IMG/VR virus record: IMGVR_UViG_3300031576_001306
Coordinates: 1-31,947 of that record
Direction: 5' to 3' (one strand)
Source of the DNA: a virus
Length of the DNA: 31,947 bases
In this document: one piece after another, positions 21,987-29,944 of the stretch
Layout: each line of letters starts with the position of its first letter
Numbering within the stretch: position 1 is the first letter of the stretch
Notes under the pieces: model-generated
What the model was told of the DNA's origin: nothing
Seen by the model: the letters and a program-made list of their open reading frames with translations, nothing else
Databases searched by the model: none
Position numbers and translations under genes: made by a program

Positions 21987-22187
21987 TCAGGCTTGGATGA
22001 ACGCGATCTGCTCGCGCGGTACGAACACGTCCCCGCCGAGCGCGATGTCGTCGTCGAGGTAGCGCGCGACGCTTAGCACCAGCCCGTCGCGCGCAACGGT
22101 GCGCAAGGTCCCGGAGAGCGTGCGCCCCTCGGTGGTGTGCACTTCGATGCGGCGCAGCGTCTGCCGGCTTAGCCAGGAGCCGATCAT
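21987..22187 (-). CDS. Small Sm-like linker protein between terminase and portal
   Basis: A 66-residue protein, ATGA overlap with the large terminase. The sequence RRIEVHTTEGRTLSGTLRTV, then ARDGLVLSVARYL and DVFVPREQIAFIQA, has the five-strand arrangement of a Sm/LSm-like barrel. Small genes of this type are frequent between terminase and portal in actinophages. Function is unknown. It could bind RNA or act as a portal accessory factor. Confidence 0.7.
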   Translation of the reverse strand: MIGSWLSRQTLRRIEVHTTEGRTLSGTLRTVARDGLVLSVARYLDDDIALGGDVFVPREQIAFIQA

Positions 22188-23830
22188 GCGGGCACTTCCT
22201 CACCGTAGGGGTCGATGACGACCGCGCCGAGGTCCGCGCCGCCGTCGTCGTTGGCGTGACGCCAGCGCGCGCGGTGATGCGCGACGATCATCGCGACCGC
22301 TGAGTCGATCTTGTCCGGCGAGTCGGGGTGCGACTTCGTGACGACGGTGTAGCCGCGGCGTTTGACCGCGACGCAGTTCCCGAGATGCCGGCTGAGGATC
22401 TCCGTGTTGTCGTGCGTGAGTTCCTTGTCGCGGACGGCCTGTTCGAAGTCATCGCAGGCCGGTCCGAACCTGCGCACCTGGTTGGTTTCGAAGCGGACGA
22501 CCACCTCGCCGTAGTCCGCTTCCCAGTCCTCAACCTCGCGGTGCCAGCCCGGCGGGTCCGGTGCGAGCTCCACCACCTCGTAGTAGCTCATCGCCCGGTC
22601 GAGCGTCTCGATGACCTCGCCGCGTGGTGTGCGCCAGCGGCCGCCAGGGTCGCTCAGCGGCTTCTCCCACGCCGCCACCAGGAACACGTGCGGGCGGGGC
22701 TCAACCGTCGCGCCGACCAGCACCGTCGAGTCGCGGCTGTAGGAGCCGTCGAACGCCAGCACCACCTGCTCACCCTCGGCGACTTCGCGGCGCGCTGCGC
22801 GCTGCGCGAACATGTCGGTCGATAGCCACTTGCGCACGGCTTTGCGCCGCTGGTTGAGCCAGTAGCGACGGAACTCCGCTTCGTCAACTTCGGGGTCCTG
22901 GAGCTGCGCGATGACCGATGGCACGTCGGTGAATTCCCAGGCGTCACCGGAGGCTTCGCGCAGCGCAGCCGCGACAGCCCGGTTGTTGACGGTCCCGCGC
23001 TTGGTTCGGATCTCGTGCCGTTCGGAGGCTTGGCGGTGATCGAACAGGATCCGCGGGTCCTGCACCTTGCCTTGGCGCACGAGCTCGGCGTAGCGGTGCG
23101 CGGCTTCGGCGACGGACTGCTCCCCGGGCGCGTACATCGTGGTCGTCTCAAGCGACCAGGCGTCCGCTTCGACGCGCTTGGGGACGTTGCGCAGCATCGT
23201 CTTGTGCGCCTGGCGGTGGCGCTCTGAGATAAGCAGGTGCGACTCGTCGAAGTGCTGGAACGATGTGCGGCCACCATCCCTCGCTGATGGTGCTGAGGCG
23301 AGCGCCTGGATCTTCCCGGGGGCGTGGCGATGCACTACCCGTTCGATCGCGACGTCGTAGTCGCCGGCGAGCTCGCAGCGCTGCACGATCTCCATCACCG
23401 CGCCGTACGCGAGGTCCTCTACCTGTTCCTCGGTGACCGCGACCATCGGGATGTACGGGTCGAGTACCGGCCGGCCGACCGGCACCCATTCGCCCGCCTG
23501 GATGTGCCAGCCGTCGCAGCGGACCGGTGCTTGGGGGTCCATCTCTCCGATCGCCAGCCATGCCGCGATCTCCGTCTTGCCGACACCTTTGCGGCGTGAG
23601 AGCACCACGCGTTTGAAGCGCCGGCGGCCGGCGAGCTCGTGCTCGCGCGGGAACACCTCGTAGGCGCGGTAGATGAAGCAGCGCAACTCGTCGGTCAGCG
23701 TGATCGGCTCGCCGAGCACATCCCCCGGCCCGTGCACCAGGCACGCCTCGAGCCAGTCGCAGACCTCCGGGCCCAGCGTCGGCCACGGCTCAGCGTCAGG
23801 TTCGGGCACGATCAGCCGGGTGTCATCCAC
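22184..23830 (-). CDS. Terminase large subunit
   Basis: A 548-residue packaging motor from GTG at 23830, which lies right after the TAA of the small subunit; the longer open frame upstream is in the wrong frame of that gene. Walker A is RRKGVGKTE at about residues 79-87. Walker B is SFQHFDESH at about 190-198, with D195-E196. The C-terminal nuclease begins with VVLAFDGSYSRDSTV, and SPDKIDSAVAMIVAHH carries further conserved residues. It cuts and translocates DNA together with the small subunit and portal. Confidence 0.92.
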   Translation of the reverse strand: MDDTRLIVPEPDAEPWPTLGPEVCDWLEACLVHGPGDVLGEPITLTDELRCFIYRAYEVFPREHELAGRRRFKRVVLSRRKGVGKTEIAAWLAIGEMDPQAPVRCDGWHIQAGEWVPVGRPVLDPYIPMVAVTEEQVEDLAYGAVMEIVQRCELAGDYDVAIERVVHRHAPGKIQALASAPSARDGGRTSFQHFDESHLLISERHRQAHKTMLRNVPKRVEADAWSLETTTMYAPGEQSVAEAAHRYAELVRQGKVQDPRILFDHRQASERHEIRTKRGTVNNRAVAAALREASGDAWEFTDVPSVIAQLQDPEVDEAEFRRYWLNQRRKAVRKWLSTDMFAQRAARREVAEGEQVVLAFDGSYSRDSTVLVGATVEPRPHVFLVAAWEKPLSDPGGRWRTPRGEVIETLDRAMSYYEVVELAPDPPGWHREVEDWEADYGEVVVRFETNQVRRFGPACDDFEQAVRDKELTHDNTEILSRHLGNCVAVKRRGYTVVTKSHPDSPDKIDSAVAMIVAHHRARWRHANDDGGADLGAVVIDPYGEEVPA

Positions 23831-23832
23831 AG

Positions 23833-24279
23833 TTACGCGCCCTTCACGAGCTTCAGCCGCGGGTCTCGGCGCGCGCGCGCGGCCGGCGCCGCCGGCGTCC
23901 CGCTCTCGCTCGCGGGGGACGGCGGCTTCCAGCGCAGCCGCTGGCGATCTTCCGCGGTGCCGCCGAGCTTCTGCTCGTTGATGCGGATCTCGGCGAGCAG
24001 GTCGATCTTCTTGGTCAGCGTCGTGTCGGGGTCGTGGTAGGCGTCGACGAGGTCGGCGAGCAGGTGCAGCCGCTTCCAGTCGGTGCTCGTCAGCAGTGAA
24101 GCCTGCGGCGAAGTGACCCACGCCGCGTACCAGTCGCGCGTCTGACGCCGGCGACCCTTCCTGGGCGGCAGCTTTGGCGCGCAGGCCGGTGCGGCGGGGT
24201 CGAGCGTGGTGAACGGCGCGGAACGGTCATGGCCGCGGCGCTTACCGGCGTCCATCGGCGCTGGTCCCTTGCCTGCCAT
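23833..24279 (-). CDS. Terminase small subunit-like protein
   Basis: A 148-residue protein beginning MAGKGPAPMDAGKRRGHDRS. The Lys/Arg-rich N-terminus is followed by KGRRRQTRDWYAAWVTSPQA and a long helix (WKRLHLLADLVDAYHDPDTT, then LTKKIDLLAEIRINEQKL). This is the arrangement of small terminases next to HNH genes in actinophages. The ATG at 24279 overlaps the HNH stop (TGATG). In-frame GTG and TTG codons lie three and six bases earlier. It would recognise the packaging site. Confidence 0.8.
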   Translation of the reverse strand: MAGKGPAPMDAGKRRGHDRSAPFTTLDPAAPACAPKLPPRKGRRRQTRDWYAAWVTSPQASLLTSTDWKRLHLLADLVDAYHDPDTTLTKKIDLLAEIRINEQKLGGTAEDRQRLRWKPPSPASESGTPAAPAARARRDPRLKLVKGA

Positions 24280-24674
24280 CACCAAACCCCCAGACTACGG
24301 GCCGAAAAAATCGACTTAGGAACGGGGCGGGAGGCGCCCCCGGGGAGGACTTTTGACCCCCCCGGTTGCGCACGCGGCGCGTCGGCGCGGCCGTGGCAAC
24401 CGCGGCACAGCGTCATGTAGCGACCAGGGTCCGGCGCGTGCTCGACGTCGACGTCGACGTGGTGCGCGGTCAGATCGTCGGTCGTGCCGCAGATCAGGCA
24501 GCCGCCATCGCGCTCGATTGCTACGCGCATCGCTCGCCGCACCGCGGCGCGGTCACGGCCATGAGCTCGCTGCTTGACGTGCCGGCGCGCGTTGTCAGCA
24601 CGCACCAGCGGCGCGGCGCACGCGGGGCAGCGCGTCGCGGTGGACGGTCGACCACAGTCAAGGCACGGGTTCAT
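24279..24674 (-). CDS. HNH endonuclease next to terminase
   Basis: A 131-residue protein. Two Cys-x2-Cys pairs (CLDCGRP, CPAC) near the N-terminus form a zinc ribbon. A basic helix (HVKQRAHGRDRAAVRRAMRV) and the HNH core CLICGTTDDLTAHHVDVDV...MTLCRGCHGRAD follow, with His-His and Cys-x2-Cys residues in place. HNH proteins beside terminases take part in cleaving packaging DNA in many cos phages. The C-terminal coding region contains the C-run region 24358-24364, where a cos site might lie. Overlaps the small terminase by one base. Confidence 0.85.
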   Translation of the reverse strand: MNPCLDCGRPSTATRCPACAAPLVRADNARRHVKQRAHGRDRAAVRRAMRVAIERDGGCLICGTTDDLTAHHVDVDVEHAPDPGRYMTLCRGCHGRADAPRAQPGGSKVLPGGASRPVPKSIFSARSLGVW

Positions 24675-24678
24675 CGGT

Positions 24679-25014
24679 TCAGGTGATCGGACGTTCGACG
24701 GGAAGCACGAACCGGAACTTGCGCTGCTTCCCGTCGCTGGTTCGGGTTGCGGTTAGATCGGCGTGGTAGGTGCCGGGCACCAGCGTGTTCAGCTCGCCCG
24801 TTGTGGCCCACGCGATCGTGATGTTCGGGCTGGTGTCAGCGCCGGTGATCCCGGTTGTCTTGGTGAGCGATGCGGCGGAGCCGACCTGGCCGACCTTGAG
24901 TTCGAAGGTGTGCGCGACCGTGCCGAACGCGATGAGGTTGCTTTGGCTGTCGCGCCAGTTGAGCGTGAGGTCCGGTAGGTCGGCGCCCTGGATGTATGGG
25001 GGGGCTGTGATCAC
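24679..25014 (-). CDS. Baseplate/fibre Ig-like protein (BppU N-terminal type)
   Basis: A 111-residue protein: MITAPPYIQGADLPDLTLNW, then RDSQSNLIAFGTVAHTFELK, and NTLVPGTYHADLTATRTSDG. This is the short Ig-like domain used at the N-terminus of baseplate upper proteins, here standing alone. It overlaps the stop of the repeat protein by four bases. It may act as a fibre base or as an adaptor to the baseplate. Located just before the packaging module, far from the tail hub. Confidence 0.65.
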   Translation of the reverse strand: MITAPPYIQGADLPDLTLNWRDSQSNLIAFGTVAHTFELKVGQVGSAASLTKTTGITGADTSPNITIAWATTGELNTLVPGTYHADLTATRTSDGKQRKFRFVLPVERPIT

Positions 25015-25712
25015 CGGGGCTCCGTGTATTCGAGGATGGCGTGCTCGGTGTGCGCGACGCGGCTGCGCGGTTCGGTGTACTCAAGGAGGGTGGGGTGGGG
25101 GTCGGGTGGGCTTGCCCCTCCGGCGATGAACTGCGTGACGAGGCTCGCGACGGCGGACGCGACGGCGGCGAGTGTCTTGCCAATGCGGCGTGTGATGGTC
25201 GCCGCTCCCGTGGCAGCCGCGGTGAGCGTCGTGCGGGCCGCCCTAGCGATGGTCGCTGAGCCGCTGGCGGTCGTACTCACCGCCTTGCCTATCAGCACAC
25301 GAATCGTGGCGACGGCGACCGAGGATGAGGTGACCATCTTCCCCGCTTGCCGAACGATGACAGCGGAGCTCGAGGTGACCGCCGTGAGCGTCAGCAAGAT
25401 CACCTTCGTCGCGACCAGCGTCGCAGTGCCGGCCGCGGTAGCGGAGAGCGTCTTTCCTACCGCGCTAACGATCGTCGCGGCGCCCGTGCCACCGGCCGTC
25501 GCGAGCTTGCCGACGCTCTTGACGATCACTGTCGCGGTGGCCGCGGTGGAGGTGACGATCTTGCCGGTTCGCCGCTCGAGCAGCGGTGACGCGGTTGCGG
25601 TAGCACTAAGCGTCTGGGTGAACGTGGCGGCTGCGGCGCCGAGAGCGCCGATTGGGCGCGACGTCGGCCGCTGCCGAGCGACCTGCCTGGGGACCGGGTA
25701 GGTAACCCGCAT
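25011..25712 (-). CDS. 18-residue-repeat fibre-like protein
   Basis: A 233-residue protein starting MRVTYPVPRQVARQRPTSRP. Residues about 47-193 consist of eight repeats of 18 (once 20) residues. The consensus is roughly R-x-x-G-K-x-[LV]-[ST]-x-[ST]-A-x-G-x-A-T-[IL]-[VT]. The Gly-Lys pair lies at 50, 68, 86, 124, 142 and 178, with degenerate copies in between. After a short linker the end holds LEYTEPR twice (209-215 and 227-233). Composition (Ala/Thr/Ser/Val) and regular period fit an extended fibre shaft or solenoid. Overlaps the beta-helix gene by one base. No enzymatic motif. Confidence 0.75.
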   Translation of the reverse strand: MRVTYPVPRQVARQRPTSRPIGALGAAAATFTQTLSATATASPLLERRTGKIVTSTAATATVIVKSVGKLATAGGTGAATIVSAVGKTLSATAAGTATLVATKVILLTLTAVTSSSAVIVRQAGKMVTSSSVAVATIRVLIGKAVSTTASGSATIARAARTTLTAAATGAATITRRIGKTLAAVASAVASLVTQFIAGGASPPDPHPTLLEYTEPRSRVAHTEHAILEYTEPR

Positions 25713-26902
25713 CAGCCGCCGAGCCTCATCCCGGAGCGGGTGACCGCGTTCAGCGACGGCGCGTTGCCGCCGCCTGTTGCGTACTCGTAGGCGCCGATGT
25801 CAGCGGCGACGCGGGCGATCAGCTCGAGGTCAGTGACCGGAACGAAGCTCGCATGACCAGCGGCGATCGCTGGGCTGCCTGACAGCAGGTGGTAGTCCCG
25901 GCCGGCGGCGCTGACGAATAGGGGATCACCGCTCAGGTTGTTCGCGAGGGTCATCGGGTGCAGCGCGTTGTTCTCGAAATAGTCGCCCGAGGTGTTGCCG
26001 TGGATGACGTTGTACTCGGCGGTCTGGTTGCTTCCGGCTGAGCCCTCGTAGTAGCCCTCCAGGCCGTAGGTGCCGTTGAACGCGAAGATCGAGTTGCGGA
26101 CCTCGAGGTCGATGATCGATCCGTCGAAGATCGCTCCGCCCTTGGCGTTGTGCGCCATCACACAATGGAACAGCCCGTTGCGCTGGCTGTTGGCGCCGCC
26201 GGAATAGAACTGCATCCCGAAGCCCTTGCCGGCGTCGCGGCAGATGCAGTTGACCATGTACGAGTCGCTGCACTCGATGTAGGCGCAGTGGCTGAGGTTG
26301 TCCTGGCCGGCAGCCGCCGGGTCGATCGAGTGGATCAGCGTGTTCCAGACCTGCAAGTAGCTGCTCGCCGCGTCGGCGTAGATGCCCTGCGCGCGAGTGC
26401 CCGCCGACGACGGGCGGTGGTCATGGATCAGACACCGGTCGACTTCGATGTGGCCGGCCGTGTACAGCGTTACCCCCGCGCCGTTCGCGGTGTGGTTGTA
26501 GCCCTTGATCTCGAAGTTGCGCCACCGGATGTAGTCGGCCAGCCACGCGCCCTCCCCGTAGAAGCTGAGGCAGTCTCCCTGCGCTGCGACGTACTGAAGG
26601 ATCGGCCGCGTCGGGCCATAACCCTCGATCGTCAAGACGTGCGTCGCGTCACCGTTCCTGGCGGTGTTCGTCGTCCCGTGTTGAATCCGTTCGCTGTAGG
26701 TGCCGGAGTAGACGAGGATCTTCGCGCCACCCGTGATCCCGGTCAGGTCTGGGATCGTGCTGATCGCGTGCCCGATCGTCGCCCACGGCGTGCTCTCACT
26801 CTGAGCTTGCGCTTGCGTGCGGCTGTCATCTCCACCCTCGCTGGCCGGCTTGACATACCAGGCGGTGCCGGTGGACTCAGCGATCCTCGCCGGGAGCGCC
26901 AT
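25712..26902 (-). CDS. Right-handed beta-helix tail-spike/fibre protein
   Basis: A 396-residue protein. The start (AWYVKPASEGGDDSRTQAQA, then TPWATIGHAISTIPD) is the entry motif of DUF1565/pectate-lyase-like beta-helix domains. The middle has repeated short strands with Asn/Asp turns: IEVDRCLIHDH, LQVWNTLIHSI, LEVRNSIFAFN and YNVIHGNTSGDY. The end reads DIGAYEYATG. Such domains form tail spikes that bind or cut cell-surface glycans. No clear catalytic acid was identified. It belongs to the fibre block upstream of the terminase. Confidence 0.8.
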   Translation of the reverse strand: MALPARIAESTGTAWYVKPASEGGDDSRTQAQAQSESTPWATIGHAISTIPDLTGITGGAKILVYSGTYSERIQHGTTNTARNGDATHVLTIEGYGPTRPILQYVAAQGDCLSFYGEGAWLADYIRWRNFEIKGYNHTANGAGVTLYTAGHIEVDRCLIHDHRPSSAGTRAQGIYADAASSYLQVWNTLIHSIDPAAAGQDNLSHCAYIECSDSYMVNCICRDAGKGFGMQFYSGGANSQRNGLFHCVMAHNAKGGAIFDGSIIDLEVRNSIFAFNGTYGLEGYYEGSAGSNQTAEYNVIHGNTSGDYFENNALHPMTLANNLSGDPLFVSAAGRDYHLLSGSPAIAAGHASFVPVTDLELIARVAADIGAYEYATGGGNAPSLNAVTRSGMRLGG

Positions 26903-26905
26903 TGG

Positions 26906-28240
26906 TCACCCACCCCACCCCGAGCCCGCGGGGATTCTCGGTGCCATGTTCACATCCGGCGGCGTGAGTGCTGCTGCCGCGGGCTCGCCGAGCAGCAGGT
27001 AAAGGAACTCGGCGGCTGTTGTCGCCACGTCATCCCATGTCAGGACGACGTTCGACCCCGAGAGGGAGCCGTCGGCCTGCGCGTCGAGGGTCGCTCCTGA
27101 CGCGGCGGCAAGGTGTCGCGCGAACGCCTTGGTCGTGCTGAACATGCGCGAGGCCTCGGTGAACCCGGAGGTTCCAATGTTGTCGCTATCGACGATTCCG
27201 GCGAAGCCGTCGCTACTGCCGTCGGTCGCGCCGAAGACGGGGCCGCCGAGGTCTGCGTGGGTCGTGTCGATGCCCGCGTTCGACGGGATCTGGTTGCCCC
27301 AGAAGATCCCTACCTTGGGGTTCCCGGACGCGAGCGCAAGGTTCTGCGTATTCGGGGCTCCACTCGTCGGTATGTTCGCCGTGCCGATCGTGGAGGTGAA
27401 CGTGCCCTTCAGCGCGATGTAGTTGCAGAGAAGTGTCAGTGTGGTCTGATCTACCCAGCTGAGGCGGAACCCGTCTACGGGCCAGTCCACCTTGGCCGCC
27501 AGGTCTGCCTCGGAGTCGGCGGCCGTGCCACTCGTGAGGAACAGCAAGGCACGATCCTTCACCCACGATGCGAGGCTTGATCCGTTCACCGCGTCCTGGA
27601 AGGTGAGGATGCTGCACCTACGTTCCGTCTCGTCCTTCGCCGCGCCAAACATGAAGCGGGCGTGGGCCTGGGAGAAGTTGGACGTGTAGGCGTGACATGG
27701 GAACAGCAGCAGGTCGGGCTTGCCGAACCCCGCCGTGATGGTGATGTCCTGGGTGGCTCCCGCGGCCGTGTTGAACGCGCCGACCATCGCGTCCGTGATG
27801 TCCGACCCGCCGAGCGCCAGGTAGTGAACTTTGATCTGGGAGGCGGGGGCGTTGACCCAGTTCAGGGTGAACTGCGACGGTGTGCCTGAGACGAGGCTGA
27901 CGAGGTCAGCCTCGTAGTCGGTCGCTGTCGCCTCGACCGCGTCAGACGTGAGCCCCTTCAGGACGGATGCTATATCACGGATATGGACCGTTGCGGACGT
28001 CCCCGCGTTGTCCTGGTTGAAGAGACCGATGCAGAACTGCTGCACCGCGGAGCCACGATAAGTGCCGGCCCCGAACGAGAAGATGCCATTACCGTTGGTG
28101 ATCCCGTCAGTGGTCTCGTACGTCGCCCAGAGGAGCAGCAGCCTGGGCAGCACCCCGTCGAACGCAGCCCCAAGGTTGTAGGTCTGGTTGCCCGTTGCGG
28201 CGGGCGCCGTGATGACGCCCTTCTCGACGACGAGGCCCAC
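26906..28240 (-). CDS. Large minor structural protein of fibre block
   Basis: A 444-residue protein: MGLVVEKGVITAPAATGNQT, then GVLPRLLLLWATYETTDGIT. It appears to hold two related halves of beta-rich sequence; for example VHYLALGGSDI and LLCNYIALKGTFTS both end strand sets near a jelly-roll-like motif. Ser/Thr/Gly-rich with few charged runs, without a hydrophobic leader. The flanks (fibre and beta-helix genes) mark it as virion surface. It is not recognised as a named family. Confidence 0.65.
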   Translation of the reverse strand: MGLVVEKGVITAPAATGNQTYNLGAAFDGVLPRLLLLWATYETTDGITNGNGIFSFGAGTYRGSAVQQFCIGLFNQDNAGTSATVHIRDIASVLKGLTSDAVEATATDYEADLVSLVSGTPSQFTLNWVNAPASQIKVHYLALGGSDITDAMVGAFNTAAGATQDITITAGFGKPDLLLFPCHAYTSNFSQAHARFMFGAAKDETERRCSILTFQDAVNGSSLASWVKDRALLFLTSGTAADSEADLAAKVDWPVDGFRLSWVDQTTLTLLCNYIALKGTFTSTIGTANIPTSGAPNTQNLALASGNPKVGIFWGNQIPSNAGIDTTHADLGGPVFGATDGSSDGFAGIVDSDNIGTSGFTEASRMFSTTKAFARHLAAASGATLDAQADGSLSGSNVVLTWDDVATTAAEFLYLLLGEPAAAALTPPDVNMAPRIPAGSGWGG

Positions 28241-28246
28241 AAGCCG

Positions 28247-28684
28247 CTACTCGTCCCACACGATGTAGAAGTCGAGGTGCTGCGCGGTGCCGGTCGGCAG
28301 CAGGATGCCAACGCCGTTCGCGGTCCCGGCGGGGATCACGAGCCCGCCCGCACCAAACGTCCAGACCATCCCTGAGCCGATGGCGGCGCCGAGCGACGCG
28401 CGCACGATCTCGTCGCTCGCGATCGCGTCAACGGTGTGCGTGTTGGCTGCTGTGGCGTCGGCGGCCGGACCGTTGCCGTCGTGCTTGGTCTCGGTGATCG
28501 CCGCGCCGACGGTGCCCGCGGCCGTCAACCGGTTCAGCGCAACCGCAACCGCGATGGTCGTCGTGTTGAACACGCCGACCTCGACGATCTTCGGCGAGCA
28601 CAGCGAGGCGATGTTGTAGAGGCTCGGGCCGCGCGCCGCCGTAGGCAACGCGCTCGTCCGGGCACTGGCGGTGAAGCGCGCCAT
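28247..28684 (-). CDS. Small minor virion protein of fibre block
   Basis: A 145-residue protein: MARFTASARTSALPTAARGP, then VEVGVFNTTTIAVAVALNRL, ASDEIVRASLGAAIGSG, and the end GTAQHLDFYIVWDE. A similar beta-sandwich with the C-terminal FYIVWDE is common in phage structural regions. Start immediately follows the upstream stop. No function beyond a structural one can be given. Confidence 0.7.
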   Translation of the reverse strand: MARFTASARTSALPTAARGPSLYNIASLCSPKIVEVGVFNTTTIAVAVALNRLTAAGTVGAAITETKHDGNGPAADATAANTHTVDAIASDEIVRASLGAAIGSGMVWTFGAGGLVIPAGTANGVGILLPTGTAQHLDFYIVWDE

Positions 28685-29053
28685 CTACGTGAACTGCACC
28701 TTGCAGGTGAACTGGATCGAGTCACCCGACGCGAGGTTGATCGTCGCGAAGTCACCCTTCATGAACAGGTTGCCCGCGGACGCCGCGTCGAACAGGCCGG
28801 CGTTTGTGATCGCGCGCACAGCCGTTGCCGTGATCGTGCCGATCACCTGATAGGTGTCGTTGGTCTGCGTGGTCGTCTGCTGGGTGGACGTGCCGGCGGT
28901 CCGTGCCTCCGCGGACTCCGTGAAGAGCGTTGTATCCGCCGCTGCCGCCGTGCCCGCACCGGTGCCCCACGCCACATGCAGCGGCTCAGTCCCGGCACCC
29001 TTGATTCTGTTGGTGGTGATCGCCTTACCGGCGTGCGTGTAGACGGTTGCCAC
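28685..29053 (-). CDS. Small structural protein (tail fibre-associated)
   Basis: A 122-residue protein from a GTG at 29053: MATVYTHAGKAITTNRIKGA, then LHVAWGTGAGTAAAADTTLF, and ESAEARTAGTS. I know this type from actinophage tail regions: a leading G-K-x-I-x-x-N-R-I-K-G motif, GWGTG loop and beta-rich end. It is likely a trimeric base or chaperone for a fibre. Start is five bases from the upstream stop. Confidence 0.75.
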   Translation of the reverse strand: MATVYTHAGKAITTNRIKGAGTEPLHVAWGTGAGTAAAADTTLFTESAEARTAGTSTQQTTTQTNDTYQVIGTITATAVRAITNAGLFDAASAGNLFMKGDFATINLASGDSIQFTCKVQFT

Positions 29054-29058
29054 TGGAT

Positions 29059-29214
29059 CTAGCTCCTATGCGTCAGGCGCCACCAGAGGCGCCGCAGCGG
29101 GTTGCGGTGGTAGTACGCGACAGTTCCGAGCTCCTCGCGGGTGCCATCAGCGCGGATCACGGTCGCCTGCATCTGCGCGCACTTGAGCCGGCCCTTCGCG
29201 CCAAGGTCAGGCAT
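29059..29214 (-). CDS. Small basic protein (51 residues)
   Basis: A 51-residue protein beginning MPDLGAKGRLKCAQMQATVI and ending YHRNPLRRLWWRLTHRS. The ATG overlaps the recombinase stop by eight bases, the same overlap style seen at 17993-18000. The end is basic and Trp-rich (RRLWWRL). Small proteins of this size and ending lie before fibre genes in several actinophages I recall. Function unknown. Confidence 0.65.
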   Translation of the reverse strand: MPDLGAKGRLKCAQMQATVIRADGTREELGTVAYYHRNPLRRLWWRLTHRS

Positions 29215-29944
29215 CTGGTCTCCTTCTTCCGTTACGGGTGATGGCTGGCAGCTGGGTCCGCCGCCGGCGCGGACGCGGCCGCTGGTAACCGGCGGCTGAC
29301 TGCACGCTGGATGGGCGCCAGAGCGCTGCGCCTCGAGCGGTCGGTACGCCGTCCTGGTTGAGCTGGCTGGCGATCGCCTGCAGCGTGAGGCCGTCGGCGC
29401 GCAGCTGGCGGATGCGGCCTTGCAGCTCGGGCTGGTCGGACACGCTTGGGCGGCCGGTCGGCTGACCCAGGGCGCGCTTAGCGGCGAGGCCGGCGCGGGT
29501 GCGTGCGGCGATGGTGCGGCGCTCCCACTCTGCGACCGCCATGAGCACTGTCGAGCACATCCGTCCGCTCGGAGTGGAGGTGTCGACGTTCAGGTCGAGG
29601 GCGGTGAGCCCCGCGCCGGCGTCCTCGAACCACTCGAGGAGGTCCCCGAAGTCGACCACGCTGCGACTCAGCCGATCGAGCTTCGCGACGGCCAGTCCCT
29701 CGGCGTGCCCGTCGGCGATGAGCTGCAGCGCACGCGTGAGTCCCGGGCGATCGAGCGTCTTGCCCGTGATGCCCTCATCGGAAATCGTGTCGACGACATC
29801 CCAGCGCTTGTACTTGGCTGCCCGGTCGAGCTCGTCGCGCTGAGCTGCGAGGCCGTATCCGAACTCGGCTTGCTCTTCGGTCGAGACCCGGAGGTAGAGG
29901 ACCATCCGCGGGGTGCGCGAGACTTCCTCAGTGCCAGCGGCCAT
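29207..29944 (-). CDS. Small serine recombinase (resolvase/invertase type)
   Basis: A 245-residue protein. The catalytic domain spans about residues 14-160. MVLYLRVSTEEQ holds the nucleophile Ser21; AVAKLDRLSRSVVDF carries the conserved Arg-Ser residues; MAVAEWERRTIAARTRAGLA is the E helix. Residues about 185-225 (LQAIASQLNQDGVPT) form a short recombinase/helix-turn-helix end. It lacks the long C-terminal part of large serine integrases, so it is of the resolvase or invertase size class. GGAG before the ATG at 29944 supports the start. Located beside the fibre genes, it may invert or rearrange them, or be a transposon relic. Confidence 0.88.
   Translation of the reverse strand: MAAGTEEVSRTPRMVLYLRVSTEEQAEFGYGLAAQRDELDRAAKYKRWDVVDTISDEGITGKTLDRPGLTRALQLIADGHAEGLAVAKLDRLSRSVVDFGDLLEWFEDAGAGLTALDLNVDTSTPSGRMCSTVLMAVAEWERRTIAARTRAGLAAKRALGQPTGRPSVSDQPELQGRIRQLRADGLTLQAIASQLNQDGVPTARGAALWRPSSVQSAAGYQRPRPRRRRTQLPAITRNGRRRPDA

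Noticed and set aside
22184-24121. Longer large-terminase start at 24121
   Set aside because: The first 97 codons are an Arg/Pro shadow of the small terminase; GTG at 23830 directly follows that gene's stop.
29207-29944. Large serine integrase of the prophage
   Set aside because: At 245 residues it lacks the long recombinase and zinc-ribbon parts; it is a resolvase/invertase-size enzyme. No integrase is seen in the window.
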